A DNA stretch of 64,000 bases from Archaeoglobaceae archaeon (GCA_038734275.1 JAVYOO010000006.1:30700-94699), one strand, 5' to 3'. Positions 1-9,069 are shown, counted from the stretch's first letter. The notes: generated by a model from the sequence alone, not told the origin. Made by a program: numbers and translations.

Positions 1-192
1 CTCTTCGCAAGGGTCGAAGGGCTCATTCCCGCTCCAGAGAGTGCCCATGCGGTAAAAGTAGCCATAGACAAGGCTATTGAGGCAAAGAAGACTGGAGAAG
101 AAAAAGTGATCGTCTTTAACCTAAGTGGTCATGGATATTTCGATCTGAAGGCTTACGAGGAATACTTGAGGGGAACTCTCCCAGATACCTGA
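1..192 (+). CDS. trpB: Tryptophan synthase beta chain (TrpB-like), C-terminal end only
   Basis: The window opens inside this gene; 63 codons and the TGA stop are visible. The residues ([14 protein letters not shown], then [13 protein letters not shown]) match the C-terminal part of the PLP enzyme TrpB, which condenses indole with serine to give tryptophan. The ending resembles the archaeal TrpB2 subgroup more than classical TrpB, but I cannot settle that from a fragment. Its TGA overlaps the ATG of the next gene by one base, so the two are probably co-transcribed and translationally coupled. Confidence 0.85.
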   Translation, partial: LFARVEGLIPAPESAHAVKVAIDKAIEAKKTGEEKVIVFNLSGHGYFDLKAYEEYLRGTLPDT

Positions 193-998
193 TGCGAGGA
201 GAGTTCGCAATTCTTTTTTCAGCCATCTTAATGGGCACAATATCGATTTTTGTTCGCAACACGGGTAGCGATCCAATTTTTGTAGCATTTATTCGCCTTT
301 CATTTGCCACAATCTTTCTTTTACCGTTTATACTGACCGCAAAAGAGGGTTTAAGAGTAACAAAACTTCACTTAGCTTTGGCGGTTTTTAATCTACTCAC
401 GATAGTGTCTTACATCAACGCAATTCAGCAGATCGAGGCAGGAACAGCGGCGTTGCTTCTCTACACCGCACCAATCTATGTTCTAATATTTGCTATCCTC
501 CGGGGAGAGAAAATAGAGAAAAAGACCCTGATTTCACTTCCCTTAGGTTTGTTCGGGCTATACCTGATGCTTTCTCCCTATGCAGAACTCAATTTCGGTT
601 TGATCTCAGGCATAGTTTCCGGAATGAGCTATGCAGTCGTTTTTGCTCTGACAAAAAAGGCTAAAGATTTCTCATCTTTCCAAATAACATTCTTTAATGT
701 ATTTTTTGGATCAATAATGCTTTTACCATACTCCCTGCTTAATTTCCACGAATTTCCAGTTCTCTGGGCTATCGGACTCGGTTTAGTGCCAACAGCCATT
801 CCGTTTACACTTTTCATATATGGTGTTAAACGTGTGAAACTGCAGAAAGCTCCGATAATCGCCTTGATCGAACCAGTATTTGCTATTCTGGTTGGATTTC
901 TCTATTTTGGAGAAATTCTCGACACTCTTCAGATACTCGGTGGTATTCTGGTTATAACCGCAACCTCGATCGTTCTTACGCATAGAGCTACTTCCTGA
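192..998 (+). CDS. EamA/DMT-family membrane transporter
   Basis: A 268-residue, very hydrophobic protein with about ten predicted membrane segments arranged as two EamA repeats of five, the usual build of drug/metabolite transporters (RhaT/YdcZ type). It starts [16 protein letters not shown] and lies in the cytoplasmic membrane. Such proteins generally export amino acids or metabolites; the substrate cannot be read from the sequence. The ATG overlaps the TGA of the trpB-like gene, which makes export of an aromatic compound an attractive but unproven guess. Its end overlaps the convergent PHP gene by 11 bases. Confidence 0.85.
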   Translation: MRGEFAILFSAILMGTISIFVRNTGSDPIFVAFIRLSFATIFLLPFILTAKEGLRVTKLHLALAVFNLLTIVSYINAIQQIEAGTAALLLYTAPIYVLIFAILRGEKIEKKTLISLPLGLFGLYLMLSPYAELNFGLISGIVSGMSYAVVFALTKKAKDFSSFQITFFNVFFGSIMLLPYSLLNFHEFPVLWAIGLGLVPTAIPFTLFIYGVKRVKLQKAPIIALIEPVFAILVGFLYFGEILDTLQILGGILVITATSIVLTHRATS

Positions 999-1623
999 GC
1001 TTTCTGAATAGCTTCTCGTTGTTTTTCAAAACGCTCTCCAAATCCCTAACCCCAGCTCCGGCAAGAATTTTCTTAGCCATCGAGTCATTAATTATATCTG
1101 TTGGCGAGTGCATGTCTGTGTTTATTACAAGATCGCACGAGAACTTCTCCGCAATCCTTGCCACATGCCCATTCGTAAGGCTATGCCCCCTTCTTGCAGA
1201 AATTTCGAGATACACTCCGTTTTCCTTTGCCTTTTCCGCATCGCCATCACTGATCAGCCCTGGATGAGCCAATATGTTTATTTCCTCATTTAAGGCACTT
1301 GAATTTGTTCCTTCAGCAACAGGCTCTGCAATCGTTTCCCCATGGACAACAACAATCTCTGCACCTTCTTTCCAAGCAAGTTCAACCGCTCTGCCGATCA
1401 GCTCAGGGGGAACATGTGTGATCTCCACGCCAACAAGAAAATCGATCTCGTAATCAAGATCTTTCAACTTTAAAAGGTTTGAAAGCACGAATGAGATATT
1501 CGAGAAGTCCGCATGATCCGTGATTGCAAAACCTTCGTTTCCAACTGACGCAATTCTTCTGATCATCTCACTCGGAATCAGATCGCCATCGCTGAACACT
1601 GAATGAGTGTGCAGATCGAACAT
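988..1623 (-). CDS. PHP-domain phosphoesterase, histidinol phosphatase-like
   Basis: A 211-residue PHP (polymerase and histidinol phosphatase) domain protein. Metal-binding motifs run in order: DLHTHS at residues 3-8, a DHADF motif, an ILAHPG motif and a C-terminal NTDMHSP motif, so the trinuclear metal site looks intact. I chose the ATG at 1623, which puts the DLHTHS motif right at the N-terminus as in the family; an upstream alternative at 1707 would add 28 unrelated residues and run into the divergent DUF211 gene. A role in histidine biosynthesis is possible, but PHP enzymes have several substrates. Confidence 0.85.
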   Translation of the reverse strand: MFDLHTHSVFSDGDLIPSEMIRRIASVGNEGFAITDHADFSNISFVLSNLLKLKDLDYEIDFLVGVEITHVPPELIGRAVELAWKEGAEIVVVHGETIAEPVAEGTNSSALNEEINILAHPGLISDGDAEKAKENGVYLEISARRGHSLTNGHVARIAEKFSCDLVINTDMHSPTDIINDSMAKKILAGAGVRDLESVLKNNEKLFRKLRK

Positions 1624-1662
1624 ATGAAAACTTTGATATACTAAAGGTAATAAAGTTTTGGT

Positions 1663-1950
1663 ATGGGTGGAATAAGAAGGCTCGTTCTTGATGTCTTGAA
1701 GTCCCATGAGCCGTCAAATGTGTTTTTCGCGATAAAGCTGAGCCAAGTAAAGAACGTTGAAGGAGTAAACATAACCCTCTCAGAGATCGACCAGGAGACT
1801 GAATCCGTAAAAATCACGATCGTTGGCACAAGCATCGACTACGAAGAGATCAGAAAAGTCATAGAAGATCTCGGAGGGGTTGTGCACAGCATAGACGAGG
1901 TCGTGGCAGGAAAGACAATTGTAGAATCCGTCAAGACCGAACAGGACTAA
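1663..1950 (+). CDS. DUF211 family protein
   Basis: A 95-residue small cytoplasmic protein matching the archaeal DUF211 family, which has a ferredoxin-like fold and no settled function. The N-terminal IRRLVLDVLKSHEP and the later IVGTSIDYEEIRKVIEDLGGVVHSID type pattern are characteristic; only short parts are quoted here. It is divergent from the PHP gene across about 40 bases, and its last 20 bases overlap the convergent tatC gene. Members have been reported to bind copper or to form oligomers, but I see no obvious metal motif. Confidence 0.85.
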   Translation: MGGIRRLVLDVLKSHEPSNVFFAIKLSQVKNVEGVNITLSEIDQETESVKITIVGTSIDYEEIRKVIEDLGGVVHSIDEVVAGKTIVESVKTEQD

Positions 1951-2767
1951 AGATTTTTGAAAAAACCAATCCAATCTCAAAAAGAAGGATCATGGGCAAT
2001 GCGAGCATCGTTTGTGTGAATATATCAACTGTAGGTGTCGCTATAGCAGCAAGAGCGAAAAATAGGACATAACTGTGCCTGCGATATTGTCTGATGCTTT
2101 CGTATTGAAGTATACCATTTCTGACAAGAAAGACCATTATAACCGGTATCTGGAAAAAGAATCCAAAGATGAATGTCAGGAAGAGAACAAAGTTAACGAA
2201 TTCTGCAAGACTGTAGAGCGGAATCACCCCCTGTGAAACGGTAATGTTGTGCAGAAACTGAATAACAAACCTTATTATGAAAAAGCCGTAGAGTGTTCCA
2301 AGAATAAAAAGAACGAGTGAAAAAATCCCATAATAAAGAGTCGAAGTCCTAAGTAATCCTCTAAATTTTAGAGCTTTGCTCGTCAGAAAGAGCAGGTAAG
2401 GAATCGCCGAAGCTATGCCCATTGCTATTGAGATCTTTACACTAAGAATCAGAACTTCTGTGGGTGTTAGCACCACGGGTCCAACAAAAGGCGAAACAAC
2501 CCTGGATATTTTCTTTAGCTCTTCTAATGCAGAGCTCGTGTTTGTCTCATTCTTCAGCACTTCTGCAGATTTTTGCAGTTCTTCTGAAATTCTTTGAATC
2601 TCTTCAACACTTAATACGGGCTTTGGATACGTCTCTTCTATGACAAACTGAATTATCATCGGTGTGAAGGGAAAAGAAATTACCACAACTAAAGTCACCA
2701 GCGCAAAAATTTTGATCAGATTCCTTCTTATTTCTACCAGTATTCTTGCCCAATTTTCAGCTTCCAA
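1931..2767 (-). CDS. tatC: Twin-arginine translocase subunit TatC
   Basis: A 278-residue membrane protein with six predicted transmembrane segments. Conserved TatC features are present: an N-terminal amphipathic start with RRNL, the LTPTEVL motif before the second helix, and the late RRHSYVLFF ... ATPTVDIFTQ ... LLFEIG region. TatC recognises twin-arginine signal peptides and exports folded proteins. The first external loop (about residues 45-95) is longer than in bacterial TatC and rich in Glu/Lys/Ser, with a coiled-coil look. No tatA is next to it. It lies just downstream of the MBL hydrolase gene (9-base gap), likely in one transcript. Confidence 0.9.
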   Translation of the reverse strand: MEAENWARILVEIRRNLIKIFALVTLVVVISFPFTPMIIQFVIEETYPKPVLSVEEIQRISEELQKSAEVLKNETNTSSALEELKKISRVVSPFVGPVVLTPTEVLILSVKISIAMGIASAIPYLLFLTSKALKFRGLLRTSTLYYGIFSLVLFILGTLYGFFIIRFVIQFLHNITVSQGVIPLYSLAEFVNFVLFLTFIFGFFFQIPVIMVFLVRNGILQYESIRQYRRHSYVLFFALAAIATPTVDIFTQTMLALPMILLFEIGLVFSKIFSPVRS

Positions 2768-2776
2768 TTCAACACC

Positions 2777-3697
2777 TCAAAGACAATAGGTTTCGTAAAC
2801 GTATTCCTGAATGCCTTTAAGCGAATTTGCGATGAAGAAGTCTTCCCTCTTTTTTATATCATCATCGAGGAGCTTGTAATTTGAAAACTTAACATCCTTT
2901 TCAAGCAATTCCTCTTTTGCAATTCTACTCAGTTCCTTCTCATCCCTTATATCCCTTCTGCATGCGATATCGTAAACAGTCGATACCCAGAACCTGAGCT
3001 GTTTCATTGCTCTTTCAGCAATTTCAACACTGTCCCTCTTGAACCCAAAATGAGCAAAGCAAACTCTCTTGCTACCCATTTTCAGAATCTTTTCAAGGGA
3101 ATTCATGGCTGGTTCGTAGTAAAACTTGGGTGGTGTAGCGGGGCGGAGATAATAGTCATTCTTGAGTGGAATGTGCACTCCCACACATTCACCTATGAAT
3201 AAAAATTCCCCAAAAAGATAGCTCTGATGATGCGATGCGTGCCCGGGGGTTTCAATGATCTCTATTTCTTTTCCAGCAAATTCTATTTTGCCTCTATAAA
3301 TATTAGACTCGTCAATTCCAGCTGGCTCCCCATACACTCTCGCAATTTCTCCGATTGTATCTAGAGATGCCTTCCATAGCTTTTCAGGATTTACAAGATG
3401 TTTTATAGCACTTTTATGGGCAACAACCTTCGCCTCAGGAAACTTCTGGAGAAATTCGGCAATTCCCCCGGAGTGATCCAGATGAATGTGAGTTAGTAGC
3501 ACAAATTCAACCTTCTTTATTCCGAGATAATTTAAGGCTTCGAGAAGTTTTGGAATCGTAGCCTTTGGACCAACATCTACAACTGTCGCTGTTGACCCAT
3601 TTTTGATTACCCAACAGCTTATGAACTTCCTGAATCCTTCCAGATTTTGGGGGAGATCGACAAGGTAAAGGTTCTCAGCGGCTTCGATTATATTCAT
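2777..3697 (-). CDS. MBL-fold metallo-hydrolase
   Basis: A 306-residue metallo-beta-lactamase-fold protein. The metal motif THIHLDH falls at residues 69-75, followed by a GHASHHQ motif and a late AHFGFKRD motif, giving a complete dinuclear metal site. The family includes glyoxalase II-like and other thioester or phosphoester hydrolases; the exact substrate is unknown. I chose the ATG at 3697 rather than an upstream TTG at 3715; an AT-rich box about 25 bases upstream would make the transcript nearly leaderless. Divergent from the radical SAM gene. Confidence 0.85.
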   Translation of the reverse strand: MNIIEAAENLYLVDLPQNLEGFRKFISCWVIKNGSTATVVDVGPKATIPKLLEALNYLGIKKVEFVLLTHIHLDHSGGIAEFLQKFPEAKVVAHKSAIKHLVNPEKLWKASLDTIGEIARVYGEPAGIDESNIYRGKIEFAGKEIEIIETPGHASHHQSYLFGEFLFIGECVGVHIPLKNDYYLRPATPPKFYYEPAMNSLEKILKMGSKRVCFAHFGFKRDSVEIAERAMKQLRFWVSTVYDIACRRDIRDEKELSRIAKEELLEKDVKFSNYKLLDDDIKKREDFFIANSLKGIQEYVYETYCL

Positions 3698-3749
3698 AGC
3701 ACTAAGGTTGAGCAAAAGTTAAAATCTTTTTTGGCATAATAAAAAAGAC

Positions 3750-5150
3750 ATGGAGTTTAATCCATTCCAGCGAAAGTTTCGAAAAGGTGCCAAGAAAGTC
3801 GCATTAGTTTACCCGAACCGCTACGTTGGCGGAGTTGCAAACATAGGGTTACAGCAGATCTACGCTGAAATAAATGAGTTTGCGATCTGTGAAAGATTTT
3901 ATACAGATGTTTTTGGAGGATTAAGAAGTATCGAAACTCAAACTCCTCTTTCAGAGTTTGATTTTGCTCTTTTCAGCTTACAATATGAGATAGATTACTT
4001 CAAAGCAGTCGAAATTCTTAAAGAAAGTGGCTTTAAGGGAATTAAGATTGCCGGCGGTCCATGCGTCATGGAGAATCCAGAGCCGATAAAGAAATTTTTC
4101 GACGCTTTTTTTATCGGAGAAGTCGAAGGAAAGCTGGAAGAGATTCTAAGCGTAAAAAGTCCCGAAGAACTTTTCGGTATTGAAGGAATTTACACCGGAA
4201 AAGAAGATAAAGTTAAAAGAGTGTATTCAAAGATTGAAAGACATCTTGAAAGTGAAATAATAGCCGAAGGAGCTTATGGGAGATGTTTTCTAATCGAAAT
4301 TGGCAGAGGATGCATTAGAAAATGCAGTTTCTGCCTCGTTCGTCAGATCTATGCTCCACCAAGATGGAGAAGGCTTGAAGACCTACCTGAAGTTAAAGAT
4401 GTAAAAAAAGTGGCTTTAATAGCTCCTTCACCCACAGATCATCCCAAATTCAAGGACATCCTGCAGAAATTTGTTGAAAATGGTTTTGATGTCTCCCCAA
4501 GCTCTTTAAGAGCTGACAGCTTGGACGAGGAAACAGTAGAACTGCTAAGAATGGGCAATGTTAAGACCATAACACTCGCTCCAGAAACCGCCTCACAAAA
4601 GCTTGGAGAGTTTCTTAGAAAAGAAATAAGCTTTGAAGACGTTAAGAGGGCAGTTGAGATCTCTTCAGGAAAATTTGAAAAGCTAAAACTATACTATATG
4701 ATTGGAATTCCCGGCGAAAGCTTTGAAGACGTTCGTAAAATTGTTGAACAGGCAAATGAGCTTAAGAAATTCATTCCAAATGTAGAAATTTCGGTTAATC
4801 CTCTTGTTCCGAAACCGCACACACCATTGCAGTGGCTGAAATTTGGTGGAGAAGGCGGAGTAGAGGAGTTGAAGAAGAAAATAGAACTTCTGGATAAAGA
4901 ATGCAAAAAGAGTGGAATAGAATTTTCCAAGCCAAGATTAAAAGAATTCGTTCTTCAGACTATTCTTTCTCGAGGAGACGAGAGAGTTTCGGAAATTCTT
5001 GAAGGGAAGAGTTATCGTATCTATCTTCAATTTCTAAATGCAATAAACGTTGACGCGAAACTTCCATGGGATTTCATCGATCATGGTTATAAAAAATCAA
5101 AGCTCGCGGAAGAATTCGAGAAACTAAAAAAAGTTATTTCTAACGCTTGA
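3750..5150 (+). CDS. B12-binding-type radical SAM protein
   Basis: A 466-residue protein. The N-terminal part (about residues 14-130) looks like a cobalamin-binding-type Rossmann domain, though the classic DxHxxG motif is not evident. The radical SAM domain follows with the [4Fe-4S] triad C188, C192, C195 (GCIRKCSFC), then a GIPGE motif. Similar archaeal proteins are annotated as B12-binding domain radical SAM proteins with unknown substrates; methylthiolation or methylation is possible. The last 11 bases overlap the convergent ASCH gene. Confidence 0.85.
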   Translation: MEFNPFQRKFRKGAKKVALVYPNRYVGGVANIGLQQIYAEINEFAICERFYTDVFGGLRSIETQTPLSEFDFALFSLQYEIDYFKAVEILKESGFKGIKIAGGPCVMENPEPIKKFFDAFFIGEVEGKLEEILSVKSPEELFGIEGIYTGKEDKVKRVYSKIERHLESEIIAEGAYGRCFLIEIGRGCIRKCSFCLVRQIYAPPRWRRLEDLPEVKDVKKVALIAPSPTDHPKFKDILQKFVENGFDVSPSSLRADSLDEETVELLRMGNVKTITLAPETASQKLGEFLRKEISFEDVKRAVEISSGKFEKLKLYYMIGIPGESFEDVRKIVEQANELKKFIPNVEISVNPLVPKPHTPLQWLKFGGEGGVEELKKKIELLDKECKKSGIEFSKPRLKEFVLQTILSRGDERVSEILEGKSYRIYLQFLNAINVDAKLPWDFIDHGYKKSKLAEEFEKLKKVISNA

Positions 5151-5454
5151 GGACTTCGAAGTGCACGATTGTGACAAAATCCGAATCATTTATCTCTCCA
5201 TATATTCGTTTAAGGGTGTTTATTAGCTCCTCTTTGTTTTCAAAGCCATCTACCTTTGCATCTTCATCATTTAGCTCGGAAGTTCTCTTTACTACAACTT
5301 TCTTTACCTTCGCAAGTGCCACAGGTTCATTGTTAACAGTCAGCTCGACTATTTTTCCAACTGGATAACTCCTTATACCCTTTCTTATCGTAGTCCTCTT
5401 GGTCCCATTCAAAATAAGAGGAATAAATTCAGAATCGAAGTTTATCTTCTCCAT
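5140..5454 (-). CDS. ASCH domain protein
   Basis: A 104-residue protein matching the ASCH domain, a PUA-like beta-barrel thought to bind RNA or modified nucleosides. The typical N-terminal pattern is present: INFDSEFIPLILNGTKRTTIRKG with the conserved K-R-x-T-I-R stretch. Its ATG at 5454 overlaps the TGA of the encapsulin gene, so it should be translated by coupling from the encapsulin message; a GTG at 5457 is the alternative start. Why an ASCH protein should be tied to an encapsulin is not known. Confidence 0.8.
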   Translation of the reverse strand: MEKINFDSEFIPLILNGTKRTTIRKGIRSYPVGKIVELTVNNEPVALAKVKKVVVKRTSELNDEDAKVDGFENKEELINTLKRIYGEINDSDFVTIVHFEVLKR

Positions 5455-6461
5455 CACTCGAGAACCACAACAGCTTCCGGAGTCTTTAGCCTCAAGTCAA
5501 GGGCCTCCATTGCCAAGAATGCAATACTGTCCTGCTCAGGACCAAGCTCTTTTAGCTCGAGCTCATGGCCGATTACAACGTCAAGAACACTCGGTGAGTT
5601 TGCAAAAACTATTACTCTATCTTCCACCACTGGAGTCACGATTATGCCTCCGCTAAAGATTTCCCTCAAGACTTCAATGAGCATTTTTCCCCCTTTCTCG
5701 TGGACTTTTAGCAATTTCGAAAATCTTTCAGGGCTCAAAATCATTGCATATGGTCCTGCTGAAAACTTTGCTACTTCTCTCATAGCTTTCATTAGCTCGT
5801 CCAGGCAATCCTCACTCGTATCCCACTTTCCAAGTTTCATCTTTTTTCCAGCCATGAAACCACAAATTATCTGTTTCTCCTCTGCCATAACAAGCATTTC
5901 TCCAGCTTTTACTGCAATTGCAGGATCATAACTACCATCGCTGAGCTCTCGAATACCTACAAGGAGTCTTTGAGTGAGCAAAGGAATTGACCTGTATTCC
6001 CGCTTTACAACCTTTACATCTCCTTCAGCAGAAATCAGATCAACTCTGTAAGATTGTGCAGAAACTTTTGTTTTTGGTAATAGATTTACCAACCTTCTTG
6101 TCCTAGTAACACCTTCCATAAAGGCATTGCTAAGCGTTGCAAAGTAACCTCCTCCACCATCCAAAGCAGTCTTAATTCCTGTCTTATCCTCTACTTCTTT
6201 AAACCCATCCTTTAACTCAGATATCTGTTCAGAATCGAGACTGAGAAGCAATGCAGTGAATTCACCAACATGGGCTTTTTCCTCTCTTGCCACATCGAGA
6301 AATATCTTTTTACAGTTCTCGTCCATACTAAATTTCGCCATCTGTTCGTAAAGGTTTATCGCATCCAGTTCAGCAGATATTGCAAGTCTTAAGGCCTCCA
6401 TCAGCTCTTCCTTTGTGTATGGCTTCTCTCTAACAATCAGAGTCGGATTTATGCCTAGCAT
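5454..6461 (-). CDS. Encapsulin shell protein with fused N-terminal ferritin-like (EncFtn) domain
   Basis: A 335-residue fusion. Residues about 12-90 are an encapsulated-ferritin-type two-helix domain with E31, E61 and H64, the same spacing (30 and 3) as the ferroxidase ligands I recall for Rhodospirillum rubrum EncFtn (E32, E62, H65). Residues about 105-335 are the HK97-fold family 1 encapsulin shell, ending in EAVVVLE. From memory, Pyrococcus furiosus has the same fusion in its virus-like particle protein and is similar along the whole length. The product should assemble into a cage with iron-oxidising domains inside, storing iron or limiting Fenton chemistry. First gene of a pair with ASCH. 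Confidence 0.92.
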   Translation of the reverse strand: MLGINPTLIVREKPYTKEELMEALRLAISAELDAINLYEQMAKFSMDENCKKIFLDVAREEKAHVGEFTALLLSLDSEQISELKDGFKEVEDKTGIKTALDGGGGYFATLSNAFMEGVTRTRRLVNLLPKTKVSAQSYRVDLISAEGDVKVVKREYRSIPLLTQRLLVGIRELSDGSYDPAIAVKAGEMLVMAEEKQIICGFMAGKKMKLGKWDTSEDCLDELMKAMREVAKFSAGPYAMILSPERFSKLLKVHEKGGKMLIEVLREIFSGGIIVTPVVEDRVIVFANSPSVLDVVIGHELELKELGPEQDSIAFLAMEALDLRLKTPEAVVVLE

Positions 6462-6574
6462 AGTGCTGACTTGAACTTCAAAAAATAAAAAGTTTTTGGA
6501 AATAATAACCTAATTTCATAATATACTCAAAATAGTAGAGAAAAATTTAAGTTGGGACTGCAAACAAATTTTAC

Positions 6575-7909
6575 ATGGAAAAAATTGATAAAATTTTAAG
6601 CGATGCTGAGAGGCTTGACTTGGTGTCGCCAGGAAGATTATTTGCCTACGTTTACGAAACCGGTGATGAAGAACTTGACAAGGTTGCCAAGATTGCTCTT
6701 GAAAAGTTTTACAACAAAAACATGCTTGACTTTACAGTATACAAGAGTGCAATATTTTTTGAAAGAGCTGTAGTTGAATTTTGCAAGAATCTACTGCATG
6801 GAAAGAATGCTTTTGGAACTTTTACATTCGGCGGAACAGAGAGCATAATTCTTGCGGTTCTTTCTGCGAGAAACAATTTCTGGAAAAGAATGGGAAAAAA
6901 TAAAATCCCGCAACTCGTCGTTCCTTTTACAATTCATTCATCGTTTTTCAAAGCGGCGCACTATCTTGGGCTCAAAGTCAAAGTATTCGATGTCGATGAA
7001 AATCTAAAGGCAGACGCTGAAAGTCTAAAGTCTATAATAGGAAGTGAAACCGCTCTTATTGCTATTTCCGCTCCAAACTGGCCTTTTGGAACTATTGATC
7101 CCGTTAAAGAAATCGCTGAAATAGCTCAGGATAAAGGGATTCTTTTACATGTTGATGCTTGCCTTGGAGGGTTCATACTTCCCTTCTTCGAAAAGCTCGG
7201 TGAAAAAGTCGAGCCCTTCGACTTTAGAGTTGAAGGTGTTACTTCGATCTCAGCGGACGTTCATAAATACGGCTACGCTCCAAAAGGTGCTTCAGTTGTG
7301 CTTTTCAACTCAGATGAGCTCAAAAAGGATTCGATATTTGTTAACACCTCTAATCCAGGCTATATTTTTATAAATACCGGGGTTCTTTCGTCCCGCTCTC
7401 TTGGCCCCTTAGCTTCTGCCTTTGCTGTTATAAACTATCTGGGCGAAAAAGGCTACATTAAACTTGCAAAAGATGTATTGATTGCAAGAGATAAAATATA
7501 TATGGGAATGAAATCGCTTGGCTTCAAAAGTGTTGCTCCAATTGAATCTTCGATTCTTAGCCTATATTGCAACGAGATAGACATGATTTCATTTGTGAGC
7601 ACCATGAGAGATATGGGGTGGCATTTCCATCTGCAAAGAGGTTTTGAAAAATACAATATTCCGACGAATATACATCTAACAATCTCGCCTATACACAGAA
7701 AAACTGCTGAAGAATTCCTTCATGACGCAAAGAAGGCATTGGAAACAAAGAAGGAAATTAAAATAAATGAAATTCAAATTGAAAAAGTGCTCGAAGAATT
7801 TAAGAGTGGAAAAATAGACTCGAGCATCGCGCCTCTGCTCGTCGGACTCTTCGAACCTGAAGCAGTAGATGAAATTGTTAAAAATTTAGTTATAGGGCTC
7901 TATGGGTGA
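6575..7909 (+). CDS. PLP-dependent group II decarboxylase / sphingosine-phosphate-lyase-like enzyme
   Basis: A 444-residue PLP enzyme of the aromatic/glutamate decarboxylase and sphingosine-1-phosphate lyase superfamily. The PLP lysine is K231 in the DVHKYGYAPKG motif, which is closest to the S1P-lyase-like branch; an HVDACLGG motif supplies the aspartate that contacts the pyridine nitrogen. Substrate is not determined: tyrosine, glutamate or aspartate decarboxylation are all known for archaeal relatives. Residues from about 380 to the end form a charged tail. The stop codon lies six bases before the ATG of an MFS transporter, so enzyme and transporter are probably one unit. Confidence 0.82.
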   Translation: MEKIDKILSDAERLDLVSPGRLFAYVYETGDEELDKVAKIALEKFYNKNMLDFTVYKSAIFFERAVVEFCKNLLHGKNAFGTFTFGGTESIILAVLSARNNFWKRMGKNKIPQLVVPFTIHSSFFKAAHYLGLKVKVFDVDENLKADAESLKSIIGSETALIAISAPNWPFGTIDPVKEIAEIAQDKGILLHVDACLGGFILPFFEKLGEKVEPFDFRVEGVTSISADVHKYGYAPKGASVVLFNSDELKKDSIFVNTSNPGYIFINTGVLSSRSLGPLASAFAVINYLGEKGYIKLAKDVLIARDKIYMGMKSLGFKSVAPIESSILSLYCNEIDMISFVSTMRDMGWHFHLQRGFEKYNIPTNIHLTISPIHRKTAEEFLHDAKKALETKKEIKINEIQIEKVLEEFKSGKIDSSIAPLLVGLFEPEAVDEIVKNLVIGLYG

Positions 7910-7914
7910 GTTTT

Positions 7915-9069
7915 ATGAAAAATCTCCTCATTTTAGGATTCATTTTGATAACCTTCGCATCACAATCTATATGGGTGACTTTTTCTCCTGTAGTGACAAA
8001 CGTGGCGGAAGATTTGAAAGTCTCCAAGGAACTTGTGGGGTATCTTGCTGTCCTTTATCCCGTATTTTTCCTAATTTTAACGATCCCATGTGGCATCCTG
8101 CTTGACAAAAACTTCCGTTTCTGGCTAACTTTTGGTGCATTCATGACGTTTCTTGGTGGATTTGGCAGAATTTTCATCCCATATTCATACTTATGGCTAT
8201 TTATTTGCCAGCTTTTTTCAGCAATCGGCCAGCCTTTTCTGCTAAATGGGTTTGTTCCCTTTGCCTCAAGACTATACGAAGAGAAAAGAGCTCTCGTTGT
8301 TTCAATACTCAGTCTTTCAATGTATCTTGGAACGATTTTTGCCCTCGCAACAGGATATGCTCTGTATACTGATGGCGGAATACAAATGCTGATTTTGCCC
8401 AGCGCCGTAATTTCGCTTTTGGGTATAACAATATTCGCTTTCGGAATTTCAAAGTTTGTAAACACTAAAAAACAGGCTGTTTTCAAATTTGAGCCCAGAG
8501 AAGTTATAACAAAGAAAGATTTGTGGACTATCGGCTGTATACTTGGATTGGGGGTTGCTGCCTTTGATAACTTGGCCACTTGGCTTCAACCGGCGCTTGA
8601 AACCGTAAAACTTGGAGAAATTGCCGGGGATGCTGTAGCGTTGGCCATATTCTTTGGTCTAATCGGTATAACGTTTATTCCGAGCCTTGTTTCCAAAGCA
8701 AATCTTAGAACGTTCTACATCAGAACAATAATTCCGCTTATAGCGATTTTCTTCCTAATTCTTTCAAATTATCATGAAAAGATGGCAGTCTACATGTTTA
8801 TCGCCATTTCTGGATTTCTAATGCTACCGGCGTATCCAATAATAATGGATTGGATTGGAAAGTTCCATAAAAAAGAGCTTCATGGAAGCGCTACAGGATT
8901 CGTTGGACTTGTGAGCAGAGCTATTTCTGTGGCTCTGATGTTAATGGCTCCCCAATTTATCCATAGTGCAACCGCTTATTTCTTATTCTTGACTGTTGTC
9001 GTTGCAATAGCCTTTGTTTTCTCGATTTTAATGCCTAATGACAGAAAAATTAGCCAAAAACAAAAGTAG
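7915..9069 (+). CDS. MFS transporter
   Basis: A 384-residue integral membrane protein with about twelve hydrophobic helices. After the second helix it has a GILLDKNFRFW loop, a variant of the MFS GxLaDrxGRr motif. I chose the ATG at 7915 because GGTGAG at 7905-7910 is a good ribosome binding site; a GTG at 7906 would add three residues and overlap the previous stop. Coupling to the decarboxylase suggests it moves that enzyme's substrate or amine product, by analogy with decarboxylase/antiporter pairs, but this is inference. Confidence 0.87.
   Translation: MKNLLILGFILITFASQSIWVTFSPVVTNVAEDLKVSKELVGYLAVLYPVFFLILTIPCGILLDKNFRFWLTFGAFMTFLGGFGRIFIPYSYLWLFICQLFSAIGQPFLLNGFVPFASRLYEEKRALVVSILSLSMYLGTIFALATGYALYTDGGIQMLILPSAVISLLGITIFAFGISKFVNTKKQAVFKFEPREVITKKDLWTIGCILGLGVAAFDNLATWLQPALETVKLGEIAGDAVALAIFFGLIGITFIPSLVSKANLRTFYIRTIIPLIAIFFLILSNYHEKMAVYMFIAISGFLMLPAYPIIMDWIGKFHKKELHGSATGFVGLVSRAISVALMLMAPQFIHSATAYFLFLTVVVAIAFVFSILMPNDRKISQKQK

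Noticed and set aside
8055..8579. A 174-codon open frame on the minus strand inside the MFS gene
   Set aside because: It lies fully antisense to a well-supported transporter and encodes a low-quality, Ser/Ile-rich sequence without a start site or domain.
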